A DNA stretch of 64,000 nucleotides from Pseudomonas sp. CROZ-RG-20F-R04-15. Its GTDB lineage: Bacteria; Pseudomonadota; Gammaproteobacteria; Pseudomonadales; Pseudomonadaceae. Made by a program: the position numbers and the translations under genes. The notes below the pieces were generated by a model. The model made no database searches, had not been told where the DNA came from, and was given only the letters and a program-made list of their open reading frames with translations. Of this stretch, positions 1 to 7,858 are shown in pieces. The stretch is from positions 310,001 to 374,000 of the forward strand of contig NZ_JAKNQL010000001.1 of the NCBI RefSeq assembly GCF_022662375.1. Direction: 5' to 3'. The stretch's first letter is position 1. Each line of letters begins with the position of its first letter.

Positions 1-51
1 CCACCGCACTTCCGACAGACAACCGTCAAAACCTGTCGGAAACATCCGCGA
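1..51 (-). promoter_or_regulatory. Truncated copy of a DUF6124-type promoter block at the window edge
   Basis: These 51 bases match 1023-1073 with a single difference (position 17, A instead of G). In the second copy this block carries the -35 element of a minus-strand promoter, so here it should drive a gene lying to the left of the window. The block contains an inverted repeat, CCGACAG with CTGTCGG, that is perfect in this copy. The -10 element would lie outside the window. Similarity stops after position 51. The identity of the off-window gene is inference. Confidence 0.55.
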
Positions 52-248
52 ATTCTCTGTGTTCGTAGGAGTTGTTGTAGGTGCGTATTGCTTGATTTTT
101 AAACAGAAAGTCCCTCGGTCACAGGCTGTGGCTGATCTGCGCGAATATGACGTTCTGTTTAAAGTCAGCCCGATGGCCGCAGCCGAACTTAAGTCCTGCC
201 CGCTGGATGGGAAGACACGCGCTCGGCTTTTGTTTTGCGGTGAATTTA
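52..248. other. Intergenic stretch with no recognisable gene
   Basis: Short open frames exist here (59-274, 147-404), but they run into the 249-397 repeat, have no convincing ribosome binding site and encode no recognisable protein. I see no promoter or RNA gene that I can support. Confidence 0.5.
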
Positions 249-397
249 CCCCTCACCCCAGCCCTCTCCCCTAGGAGAGGGAGCCGATTTGTGGGCTTTT
301 CAATATCTGAGTTCGACTCGGTATTTCACGTCGGCGTAACTTTCACAAACACCTCGATCAGTCCCCTCTCCCTCCGGGAGAGGGTTAGGGTGAGGGG
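249..397. repeat. Intergenic repeat bounded by CCCTCACCC / GGGTGAGGG
   Basis: The element begins with CCCTCACCCCAGCCCTCTCC and ends with the near inverted counterpart GAGAGGGTTAGGGTGAGGGG. Its interior has the motif GACTCGGTATTTCACGTCGG. The same ends and interior motif occur at 17132-17492, and the ends also occur at 30509-30654, so this is a dispersed family. It lies just downstream of the DUF6124-type gene and could serve as its transcription terminator. No transposase is associated. Confidence 0.75.
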
Positions 398-400
398 CTT

Positions 401-784
401 TTAGCTGTGTGCCGGAGATTGGGAGATTTCGTGGTTATCCAGCACGCGGTTCACCGCCAGTTCGGCAAGCATGATGATCTGCTGAATCGCCAGAATCGTC
501 CGCCGTTGCGGCAGGTCGATGTAGGCGGCGATGTCGCTGGTCATGAGGCTGGCTTGTGCCAGTGATTCGCAGGCGTGGACCAGCAGGCTTTCGCTGTCCT
601 GTTCCGGGGCGACCTGGAACATGGTGCTGGGTTTGTGGAAGCGCAGGGTGAGGGCGTTGGGTTTGAGGTAGTGGTCGAGGGCGCGTTCGGCGGCTTCGTG
701 GAATTTCTTTGAGCCGGGGAATTCGTAGGGGGTGGTGTCGTCGGTTTCGGGCGGATTAGGCGTTGGTTTGAACATAGGAAACAT
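401..784 (-). CDS. DUF6124 family small protein
   Basis: About 127 residues of unknown function. The protein opens MFPMFKPTPNPPETD and contains SKKFHEAAERALDHYL, then a mostly helical C-terminal half ending in ELAVNRVLDN. I recognise this arrangement from multicopy Pseudomonas proteins grouped as DUF6124; this is recall, not a search. The frame is open upstream to 1015, but that part is a structured leader, so I start at the ATG at 784; an ATG at 775 is equally possible. There is no signal peptide or membrane segment. It is monocistronic on the minus strand, and a copy of its promoter block at 1-51 suggests a neighbouring paralogue. Confidence 0.7.
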   Translation of the reverse strand: MFPMFKPTPNPPETDDTTPYEFPGSKKFHEAAERALDHYLKPNALTLRFHKPSTMFQVAPEQDSESLLVHACESLAQASLMTSDIAAYIDLPQRRTILAIQQIIMLAELAVNRVLDNHEISQSPAHS

Positions 785-1009
785 ACTCGTGGCAAGTTGA
801 GTTGAAGCTGCCACTTTTCGTTTTCCAGGCGAAAGGGTGGCAGCTGTACGCAGACTGGAAAAACCGGTCAACTTGCCAAAACCGGCAGGCCCAAGGGCCT
901 CCCGCGTACAGCCGCCATAACATTGGGAGCTAAAAAGCGCCGCAGTATGCCATGAGCTTTGGTAGTTGAAATCGGGTTTTCCAGACCCGGTCGCTGAAGC
1001 GTCAGCGAC
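785..1009 (-). ncRNA. Candidate structured 5' leader RNA of the DUF6124-type gene
   Basis: On the minus strand the roughly 225 nt before the start codon hold several strong pairings: an 8-bp hairpin (1009-1002 with 997-990), a long-range 13-bp stem with one G-U pair (916-904 with 851-839), a GC-rich hairpin inside it (900-895 with 892-887), and an 11-bp perfect match between 878-868 and 800-790. That last arm sits just before the start codon and can also pair locally with the GTGGCA at 816-811, so two alternative folds are possible around the ribosome binding region. A 16-codon upstream frame (918-868) ends inside the pairing arm. A regulatory role is inference. Confidence 0.5.
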
Positions 1010-1015
1010 ACCCAA

Positions 1016-1044
1016 ATCCTAGCCACCGCACTTCCGACGGACAA
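1016..1044 (-). promoter_or_regulatory. Predicted sigma70-type promoter of the DUF6124-type gene
   Basis: Read on the minus strand, TTGTCC (1044-1039) and TAGGAT (1021-1016) are separated by 17 bp, which places the transcription start near 1009, at the first leader hairpin. The -35 lies within an inverted repeat, CCGAC with GTCGG, and this block is repeated at 1-51. Confidence 0.45.
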
Positions 1045-1086
1045 CCGTCAAAACCTGTCGGAAACATCCGCGAAATCCCCGTTTCT

Positions 1087-1154
1087 GTAGGCTCTACCGT
1101 AGGCTGCGATTAAACGTCAAGATCAAAAGATCGCAGCCTGCGGCAGCTCCTACG
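1087..1154. repeat. REP-like inverted element (GTAGGAGCTGCCG class)
   Basis: GTAGGCTGCGAT near the left and ATCGCAGCCTGCGGCAGCTC on the right form an imperfect inverted pair around GATCAAAAGATC. The class recurs at 2296-2394 and 57660-57745. Confidence 0.7.
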
Positions 1155-1175
1155 GGGTTCGTGGTGTGTTGAAAA

Positions 1176-2144
1176 TCAGTTGGCGACACGCACGCCGGCA
1201 AGACTGCTGCTTAATTCGTAGGCGGCCAATTCCGCCTGATGCGCCGCGAGAATTTCCGGCAACGACCCACGCAAATACTCAACCCACGTCTTGATCTTCG
1301 CATCCAGATATTGCCGCGACGGGTAGATCGCATACAGGTTCAGCTCTTGCGAACGGTAGTTCGGCATGACCCGCACCAGCGTGCCGTTGCGCAAGCCTTC
1401 AATCGCCGCATACACCGGCAACACGCCCACGCCCATGCCACTGGTGATCGCGGTTTTCATCGCGTCGGCGGAGTTCACCAGAAACGGCGAGCTGTTGATG
1501 GTGACCATTTCCTGGCCTTCCGGGCCGTCGAAGGCCCATTTTTCCAGAGGGATCACCGGGCTGACCAGGCGCAGGCAGGCATGGTTGAGCAGGTCGCTGG
1601 GCTTTTGCGCGGCACCGTTGGCTTTCACGTAGGCCGGCGAGGCGCAGACGATGCTGTAGGTGATGCCCAGGCGTTGCGAGACGAAGCCGGAATCCGGCAG
1701 TTCGCTGGCGAGCACGATGGACACGTCGTAGCCCTCGTCGAGCAGGTCCGGCACGCGGTTGGCCAGGGTCAGGTCGAAGGTGACGTCGGGGTGAGTCTTG
1801 CGGTAGCGGGCGATGGCGTCGATGACGAAGTGCTGGCCGATGCCGGTCATGGTGTGCACTTTCAATTGCCCGGCGGGGCGGGCGTGGGCGTCGCTGGCTT
1901 CGGCTTCGGCCTCTTCGACGTAGGCGAGGATCTGCTCGCAGCGCAGCAGGTAGCGTTTGCCCGCTTCGGTGAGGGCGATGCGCCGCGTGGTGCGGTTGAG
2001 CAAGCGGGTTTGCAGGTGGGCTTCCAGGTTGGAGACCGCGCGCGAGACGTTGGCGGTGGTGGTATCGAGTTGCACGGCGGCGGCGGTGAAGCTACCGGCT
2101 TCGGCCACGCAACTGAAGGCGCGCATGTTTTGCAAAGTGTCCAT
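1176..2144 (-). CDS. LysR-family transcriptional regulator
   Basis: A 322-residue regulator with the usual LysR layout: an N-terminal winged helix-turn-helix (residues 1-60, containing SFTAAAVQLD and VSRAVSNLEAHL) and a periplasmic-binding-like effector domain (about 90-300). The N-terminal FSCVAEAGSFTAAA and the RRIALTEAG wing are typical of the family. It is divergent from the efflux outer-membrane gene at 2438, which suggests it controls the 2438-7339 efflux set, as AaeR controls aaeXAB in E. coli. The effector is not predictable from sequence. The intergenic region contains a REP-like repeat that may separate the two promoters. Confidence 0.9.
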   Translation of the reverse strand: MDTLQNMRAFSCVAEAGSFTAAAVQLDTTTANVSRAVSNLEAHLQTRLLNRTTRRIALTEAGKRYLLRCEQILAYVEEAEAEASDAHARPAGQLKVHTMTGIGQHFVIDAIARYRKTHPDVTFDLTLANRVPDLLDEGYDVSIVLASELPDSGFVSQRLGITYSIVCASPAYVKANGAAQKPSDLLNHACLRLVSPVIPLEKWAFDGPEGQEMVTINSSPFLVNSADAMKTAITSGMGVGVLPVYAAIEGLRNGTLVRVMPNYRSQELNLYAIYPSRQYLDAKIKTWVEYLRGSLPEILAAHQAELAAYELSSSLAGVRVAN

Positions 2145-2295
2145 GGGGTGCTCTCAAGGGAGATGGCAAATTGTGACACGAAGTTTCAGGGGCGAGACCC
2201 CCGACCAAGGGATTATCTCGTTAACCGTAACAAAGATTCACAGAAATCCCAGCTTATCGCCGTACAGGGCGTTCCATAGAATTGCGCCGATCCAA

Positions 2296-2394
2296 TGTAG
2301 GAGCTGCCGCAGGCTGCGATCTTTTGACTTTGGTTTAAGGGAATCAAGGTCAAAAGATCGTCCGAACGCGGCCCGAGCCTTCGGCAGCTCCTAC
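2296..2394. repeat. REP-like inverted element (GTAGGAGCTGCCG class)
   Basis: TGTAGGAGCTGCCGCAGGCT at the left faces CCTTCGGCAGCTCCTAC at the right, with GATCTTTTGAC and GTCAAAAGATC inside. It fills much of the 293-bp gap between the divergent LysR and outer-membrane genes. Confidence 0.75.
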
Positions 2395-2437
2395 CGGAAA
2401 CAAGCCCCGCCTTATCCTCTTTCAGGAATTCGCAGCT

Positions 2438-3937
2438 GTGCCGCGTCGCATCAACAGAGCGCTTTTGCCGCTCAGTGTTCTGGCTTTTACCCTGGGTCTT
2501 GGCGGCTGCATCTCAACGGACGGAATCGCCCCGCAAGGCAAGGCAATGGAGGCCAATTCACTGGCCACCGACGACGCCATTGCCCATGCCGCCCGTGACG
2601 CCAACTGGCCCACCGCGCAATGGTGGCAAGCCTACGGCGACCCGCAACTCAATCGCTGGATCGACCTCGCCGTGCAAGGCAGCCCGACCATGGCCATGGC
2701 CGCTGCGCGAGTGCGTCAAGCCAAAGCCATGGCCGGTGTCGCCGAAGCCGCCGAGTCGTTGCAGATCAATGGCGAGTCGACCCTCAAACGCCACAACTGG
2801 CCGACCGATCAGTTCTACGGTCCGGGCGAGCTGGCCAACACCACCACGTGGGACAACAACGCTGCGTTGGGTTTTAGCTACGCGCTCGACCTCTGGGGCC
2901 GTGAAAGCAACGCCAGCGAACGTGCGGTGGATCTTGCGCACATGAGCGCGGCCGAAGCGCGATTGGCGCAGCTGGAATTGCAGAACAACATCGTTCGCGC
3001 CTACATCGAACTGTCGCTGCATTACGCGCAGCGCGACATCGTCGCGGCGACGCTCAAGCAGCAACAGCAGATTCTCGATCTGGCGCAGAAACGTTTGAAC
3101 GGTGGGATCGGCACTCATTTCGAAGTCAGCCAGGCCGAAACGCCATTGCCGGAAACCCACCGGCAAATCGATGCGCTGGATGAAGAGATTGCCCTGAGCC
3201 GTAATCAAATCGTCGCGCTCGCCGGCAAAGGCCCGGGCGAGGGCGCACAGTTGCAGCGCCCGACCCTGTCCCTCGGTGCTGCGCTGAAACTGCCATCGGC
3301 ATTGCCCGCCGAACTGCTCGGCCAGCGTCCGGACGTGGTCGCCAGTCGCTGGCTAGTGACGGCGCAGGCTCGTGGAATCGATGTCGCGCACGCCGGGTTT
3401 TATCCCAACGTCGATCTGGTCGGCAGCCTTGGCTACATGGCCACGGGCGGTGGCGCGCTGGAGTTTTTGACCGGCAAGAAACTCAACTACAACGTCGGCC
3501 CGGCGATCTCGCTGCCGATCTTCGACGGTGGCCGTTTGCGCTCAGAGCTGGGTGAGGCCTCCGCCGGTTACGACATCGCCGTGGCGCATTACAACCAGAC
3601 GCTGGTCAACGCACTGAAGAACATTTCCGATCAGTTGATCCGCCGCGAGTCGATGGACAAGCAACAAGGCTTCGCCGCCGAGTCGGTAGCGACGGCGCAG
3701 AAGACTTACGACATCGCGATGATCGCTTATCAACGCGGCCTCACCGATTACCTCAACGTGCTCAATGCGCAGACGTTGCTGTTCAAACAGCAGCAGGTGC
3801 AGCAGCAGGTGCAGGCGGCGCGGTTGAGTGCGCATGCCGAACTGGTGACTGCGTTGGGTGGTGGCCTCGGGGCTGGCAACGATGTACCGACGGCCGAGAA
3901 AACCCAAGCGCCGAAAACCCCGGCACTCCTGCGTTGA
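2438..3937 (+). CDS. Efflux transporter outer-membrane lipoprotein (NodT/OprM family)
   Basis: A 499-residue outer-membrane factor forming the TolC-like exit duct of a tripartite efflux pump. It starts at a GTG behind CAGGAA. A lipoprotein signal is visible: the hydrophobic stretch LLPLSVLAFTLGLGG is followed by Cys24, the lipidation site. The body has the two repeated halves typical of the family, with WWQAYGDPQLNRWIDLA near the N terminus, LGQRPDVVASRW in the middle and YQRGLTDYLNVLNAQ near the C terminus. It is followed by FUSC, DUF1656 and HlyD genes, giving a complete inner membrane-periplasm-outer membrane system. A REP pair separates it from the FUSC gene. Confidence 0.92.
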   Translation: MPRRINRALLPLSVLAFTLGLGGCISTDGIAPQGKAMEANSLATDDAIAHAARDANWPTAQWWQAYGDPQLNRWIDLAVQGSPTMAMAAARVRQAKAMAGVAEAAESLQINGESTLKRHNWPTDQFYGPGELANTTTWDNNAALGFSYALDLWGRESNASERAVDLAHMSAAEARLAQLELQNNIVRAYIELSLHYAQRDIVAATLKQQQQILDLAQKRLNGGIGTHFEVSQAETPLPETHRQIDALDEEIALSRNQIVALAGKGPGEGAQLQRPTLSLGAALKLPSALPAELLGQRPDVVASRWLVTAQARGIDVAHAGFYPNVDLVGSLGYMATGGGALEFLTGKKLNYNVGPAISLPIFDGGRLRSELGEASAGYDIAVAHYNQTLVNALKNISDQLIRRESMDKQQGFAAESVATAQKTYDIAMIAYQRGLTDYLNVLNAQTLLFKQQQVQQQVQAARLSAHAELVTALGGGLGAGNDVPTAEKTQAPKTPALLR

Positions 3938-3950
3938 ACACACAACCCAA

Positions 3951-4040
3951 TGTGGGAGCGAGCCTGCTCGCGAAAGCGGTTTATCAGTCGACATCAATGT
4001 TGAATATGAAAACGCATTCGCGAGCAGGCTCGCTCCCACA
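3951..4040. repeat. REP doublet (inverted pair)
   Basis: TGTGGGAGCGAGCCTGCTCG at the left and its inverse at the right, about 90 bp in all, between the outer-membrane factor and FUSC genes. Confidence 0.9.
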
Positions 4041-4079
4041 GGTTCTGCGACCAGACCGAATCTCTTTGAGCACAATCGA

Positions 4080-6272
4080 ATGACTCCCTTGCCCGCACCG
4101 CTGCGCTGGCTCTACTCCCTGGAATGGCGCCGTGGTTTTTTCGACTGGGCGCGCAGCGATGGTGTGACCTGGGTCTACATCTTCAAGGTGTTGCTCGCCG
4201 CATTCCTCACCCTGTGGCTGGCCATGCGCCTGGAACTGCCGCAACCGCGCACGGCAATGATCACCGTGTTCATCGTCATGCAGCCGCAGAGCGGCCAGGT
4301 GTTCGCCAAGAGTTTCTATCGCTTCCTTGGCACGTTGGCCGGGTCGGCGATGATGGTCACGCTGATCGCATTGTTTGCGCAAAATACCGAGCTGTTCCTC
4401 GGCTCGCTGGCGATCTGGGTCGGCATCTGCTCGGCCGGTGCCGCGCGGTGCCGTAACTTCCGTGCCTACGGTTTTGTCCTCGCTGGCTATACCGCCGCAA
4501 TGGTCGGGCTGCCGGCGCTGGCGCACCCGGACGGCGCATTTATGGCGGCGGTGTGGCGGGTGCTGGAGATCTCGCTGGGGATTCTCTGCTCGACCCTGAT
4601 CAGCGCCGCAATCCTCCCGCAAACCGCCAGCGCGGCCATGCGCAACGCCCTGTATCAGCGTTTCGGTGTGTTCGCATTGTTCGTCACTGATGGCTTGCGC
4701 GGGCGCAGCAAAGCCGAGTCTTTTGAGGCCAGTAACGTACGCTTCATCGCCGAAGCCGTGGGCCTTGAAGGCTTGCGCAGCGTGACCGTCTTCGAAGACC
4801 CGCACATGCGTCGGCGCAACGGCCGATTAAGTCGATTGAACAGTGAGTTCATGGGCATCACCACACGGTTCAACGCCTTGCATCAGTTGCTTGAACGGCT
4901 GCGCGGCAACGGCGAAGAACACGTTGTCGCAGCGATCAGACCGGGTCTGCAGGATCTCGCCGAAGTGCTCGACGGCTTCAGTGGTCGCGCCCTGACCAGT
5001 CCCGATGCGGCGCGCTTGGCGACGGCATTGGCGTCCTACAAGGAAGGCCTGCCGGTGCGCGTGCGAACCTTGCGCGCGATTTTTCAGGACACTGATCCGA
5101 GCGACGCCGAGCAACTGGATTTCCACACCGCGTACGAGCTGCTTTATCGCTTCGTCGACGACCTGCACGGTTATGCACAGACCCACGCCTCGCTCGCCGA
5201 TCATCGCCACGAACGCGAGCGCTGGGACGAGCCGTTCACCCCGCAAACCAACTGGTGGGCCGCCGCGGCATCGGGCATTCGCGCCTCGTTCATTCTGGTG
5301 GTGCTGGGCAGTTATTGGGTCGCCACCGCTTGGCCAAGTGGCGCAACGATGACCCTGATCGCTGCCGCCACGGTGGGGCTCTCGGCTGCTACGCCGAACC
5401 CGAAACGCATGGCATTTCAAATGGCCTGCGGCACGTTCATCGGAGCGCTGATCGGCTTCGTCGAGATGTTTTTCATCTTCCCGTGGATCGACGGCTTCCC
5501 GCTGCTGTGCGTCATGCTCGCGCCGGTGATCGTCCTCGGCTCGTTCCTCACCTCGCGGCCGCAATACGCCGGGGTCGGCCTCGGTTTGCTGATCTTCTTC
5601 AGTACCGGTTCGGTGCCGGACAACCTCACGATTTATAACCCTTACACCTTTATCAACGACTACATCGCCATGGTCATGGGCATGCTGGTCTGCGCCGCCG
5701 CCGGGGCAATTATACTGCCGCCCAACAGCCGCTGGTTGTGGAAGCGTCTGGAGCAAGATCTGCGCGGGCAGGTGGTCTACGCGATCAGCGGCAAGCTCAA
5801 AGGCCTGGCATCGAGTTTCGAGAGCCGTACCCGCGATCTGCTGCATCAGGCTTACGGCCTCGCGGCGGGTCAGCCGAAGGTGCAGAAAAGTCTGCTGCGC
5901 TGGATGTTCGTGGTCCTGGAAGTCGGTCACGCGATCATCGAGTTGCGCAAGGAGCAGGCGATTTTGCCGGTGCACCCGGCTTATGCCGAGTCGCAGCCGT
6001 GGCGCCAGGCAATCCGCGTGATGGGCCGCGCGCTGGTGCGCCTGTTTTTGCAGCCGAACTCGAGCAATCTCGAACGCGCACTGGTGGCGGTCGACCATGC
6101 GATCAGTCGCGTAGCGGCCACTGATGAGCCGTTCGCGCCGCACTTCGATACCTCGGCGTTGCGTCGGGTGAAGAGCTATCTGCACTTCATTCGTACCTCG
6201 TTGCTCGACCCGCAATCACCGCTCGCTGCCTACGCCATCGCCAAGCCCGAAGGACTTGCCCATGCCTCGTGA
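4080..6272 (+). CDS. FUSC family efflux permease (AaeB-like)
   Basis: A 730-residue inner-membrane protein of the fusaric acid resistance / aromatic acid exporter family. Two hydrophobic blocks (about residues 30-185 and 395-550) flank a soluble middle part, the AaeB layout, and a soluble C-terminal tail follows. The open frame extends upstream to 3858 through the REP pair, so I choose the ATG at 4080 (MTPLPAPLRWLYSLEW). The stop overlaps the DUF1656 gene by 11 bp, and the HlyD gene follows, so all three are probably co-translated. The substrate is unknown; aromatic carboxylic acids are the family precedent. Confidence 0.9.
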   Translation: MTPLPAPLRWLYSLEWRRGFFDWARSDGVTWVYIFKVLLAAFLTLWLAMRLELPQPRTAMITVFIVMQPQSGQVFAKSFYRFLGTLAGSAMMVTLIALFAQNTELFLGSLAIWVGICSAGAARCRNFRAYGFVLAGYTAAMVGLPALAHPDGAFMAAVWRVLEISLGILCSTLISAAILPQTASAAMRNALYQRFGVFALFVTDGLRGRSKAESFEASNVRFIAEAVGLEGLRSVTVFEDPHMRRRNGRLSRLNSEFMGITTRFNALHQLLERLRGNGEEHVVAAIRPGLQDLAEVLDGFSGRALTSPDAARLATALASYKEGLPVRVRTLRAIFQDTDPSDAEQLDFHTAYELLYRFVDDLHGYAQTHASLADHRHERERWDEPFTPQTNWWAAAASGIRASFILVVLGSYWVATAWPSGATMTLIAAATVGLSAATPNPKRMAFQMACGTFIGALIGFVEMFFIFPWIDGFPLLCVMLAPVIVLGSFLTSRPQYAGVGLGLLIFFSTGSVPDNLTIYNPYTFINDYIAMVMGMLVCAAAGAIILPPNSRWLWKRLEQDLRGQVVYAISGKLKGLASSFESRTRDLLHQAYGLAAGQPKVQKSLLRWMFVVLEVGHAIIELRKEQAILPVHPAYAESQPWRQAIRVMGRALVRLFLQPNSSNLERALVAVDHAISRVAATDEPFAPHFDTSALRRVKSYLHFIRTSLLDPQSPLAAYAIAKPEGLAHAS

Positions 6273-6462
6273 AATCGCCTTCCACGGCGTGTACATGCCG
6301 ACCATGACCTTGATGTTTTTCATTGCTGCGGCGCTGGCCTGGGCAGTGGATCGTTTTTTGTCCGGGTTTGATCTGTACCGTTTTTTCTGGCACCCGGCGC
6401 TGCTGCGTCTGAGTCTGTTTACCTGTCTGTTCGGCGCCATGGCGCTGACTGTCTACCGTTGA
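6262..6462 (+). CDS. DUF1656 small membrane protein (AaeX-like)
   Basis: A 66-residue protein with two hydrophobic helices (about 10-31 and 43-62), starting MPREIAFHGVYMP. AAGGA lies 7 bases before the ATG at 6262, which is preferred over an in-frame TTG at 6256. It sits between the FUSC and HlyD genes, exactly as AaeX-type proteins do in aaeXAB-like loci. Its role in the pump is not established; it is assumed to be an accessory subunit. Confidence 0.9.
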   Translation: MPREIAFHGVYMPTMTLMFFIAAALAWAVDRFLSGFDLYRFFWHPALLRLSLFTCLFGAMALTVYR

Positions 6463-6472
6463 GAACGTCACG

Positions 6473-7339
6473 ATGAAAAAGTTTTTCAGCCTGCTCGCGA
6501 CCCTGCTGGTGCTGGCTCTGGCGCTGTGGATCGGCCGCACGTTGTGGGAGCACTACATGAACACGCCGTGGACCCGCGACGGTCGCGTGCGTGCCGACAT
6601 CATCAATGTCGCCGCCGACGTTACCGGTGAAGTCATCGATGTGCCGGTGCGCGATAACCAGTTAGTGAAGAAGGGCGATTTGCTCATGCAGATCGACCCT
6701 GAGCATTACCGCATCGCAGTGAAACAGGCGCAGTCGCTGGTTGCCTCGCGCAAGTCGACCTGGGAGATGCGCAAGGTCAATGCCCACCGCCGCGCCGACC
6801 TCGACAACCTGGTGATCTCCAAGGAAAACCGCGACGACGCCAGCAACATCGCCGATGCCGCGCTGGCCGATTACCAACATGCGCAAGCGCAACTGGAAGC
6901 CGCCGAACTCAACCTCAAACGCACCGAAGTGCGCGCGGCGGTCGACGGTTATGTGACCAACCTCAATGTGCATCGCGGTGATTACGCGCGCATCGGCGAG
7001 GCGAAAATGGCCGTGGTCGACATGAACTCGTTCTGGGTTTACGGCTTCTTCGAAGAGACCAAACTGCCCCACGTGAAAGTCGGTGATAAAGCCGACATGC
7101 AATTGATGAGCGGCGAAGTGCTCAAGGGCCATGTGGAAAGCATTTCCCGTGGCATCTACGACCGCGACAACCCGGAAAGCCGCGAGCTGATTGCCGATGT
7201 GAATCCGACGTTCAACTGGGTGCGATTGGCCCAGCGAGTGCCAGTGCGGATTCACATTGATGAGGTGCCGGAGGGTGTGCTGCTGGCAGCGGGGATTACT
7301 TGTACGGTTGTGGTGAAGCAGAGCGCTGTGGATAACTAA
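6473..7339 (+). CDS. HlyD/AaeA-type periplasmic adaptor of the efflux pump
   Basis: A 288-residue membrane fusion protein. A single N-terminal membrane anchor (about residues 5-24) is followed by the split barrel-sandwich domain (VAADVTGEVIDVPVRDNQLV near 48-67 and VRAAVDGYVTNLNVHRGDYA near 155-175), a short alpha-hairpin between them and a beta-barrel C terminus. The partners are the FUSC permease just upstream and the outer-membrane lipoprotein at 2438. At 288 residues it is close to AaeA of E. coli (about 310). The start is at the ATG behind GAGAACGTCACG, 10 bp after the DUF1656 stop. Confidence 0.92.
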   Translation: MKKFFSLLATLLVLALALWIGRTLWEHYMNTPWTRDGRVRADIINVAADVTGEVIDVPVRDNQLVKKGDLLMQIDPEHYRIAVKQAQSLVASRKSTWEMRKVNAHRRADLDNLVISKENRDDASNIADAALADYQHAQAQLEAAELNLKRTEVRAAVDGYVTNLNVHRGDYARIGEAKMAVVDMNSFWVYGFFEETKLPHVKVGDKADMQLMSGEVLKGHVESISRGIYDRDNPESRELIADVNPTFNWVRLAQRVPVRIHIDEVPEGVLLAAGITCTVVVKQSAVDN

Positions 7340-7356
7340 TAGACCGTGTCGCTCCC

Positions 7357-7422
7357 TTCGCGAGCAGGCTCGCTCCCACAGAGGTCATGCATTTCACATG
7401 TGGGAGCGAGCCTGCTCGCGAA
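7357..7422. repeat. REP doublet (short spacer)
   Basis: TTCGCGAGCAGGCTCGCTCC followed after 18 bases by its inverse, between the convergent HlyD and NTF2-like genes. Confidence 0.9.
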
Positions 7423-7459
7423 TGAGGGCGACTCGGTGAATCAGACCAATACCGAACAT

Positions 7460-7858
7460 TCACTCACTGCAAAACGTCTCCTGCAAATGCAGCCAGAACA
7501 CCCGCCCGGATTCGAGTTTTTCAAACACCACGGTCGAACGCCGATCCGTGTGCACACCGCTCGCATCGCTCTGCTGTTCGCGGTAACTCACGGTCGCGCC
7601 GCGCTGATGCAAGGCAATCACATGTAATTCGCTGAGCTGGATTCGGAAACCTTTCTTCTGTCCCCCGGCGGCTCGAAACAGCAGGCGCAAGGCGTCGACA
7701 TCCAGCGCTCGGCCTGACGGCGTCACCATGGAAAAGCGTGGCGAAAAACGCCCCAGCAAGCGCTGTAGCGCGGTGTCATCTTCTTCTACGGCAAACCATC
7801 GTTCGATGGCTTCGTGGGCCTGGATCACTTCGTCCAGGTAGGGCGTGGCGTCGTTCAT
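7460..7858 (-). CDS. NTF2-like/DUF4440-type small protein
   Basis: A 132-residue soluble protein. The N-terminal helix pattern (IQAHEAIERWFA), followed by beta-rich segments and TVSYREQQSD, fits the NTF2/SnoaL cone fold; no catalytic residue can be assigned. Its ATG overlaps the stop of the upstream MFS transporter by 4 bp, so translation is coupled. Its function may relate to the substrate of that pump, but this is inference. It ends close to a REP doublet and converges on the HlyD gene. Confidence 0.75.
   Translation of the reverse strand: MNDATPYLDEVIQAHEAIERWFAVEEDDTALQRLLGRFSPRFSMVTPSGRALDVDALRLLFRAAGGQKKGFRIQLSELHVIALHQRGATVSYREQQSDASGVHTDRRSTVVFEKLESGRVFWLHLQETFCSE

Noticed and set aside
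401..1015. A 204-codon version of the DUF6124-type gene
   Set aside because: The first 77 codons coincide with the structured leader, start from TTG and would begin upstream of the predicted transcription start; the family N terminus begins at MFK.
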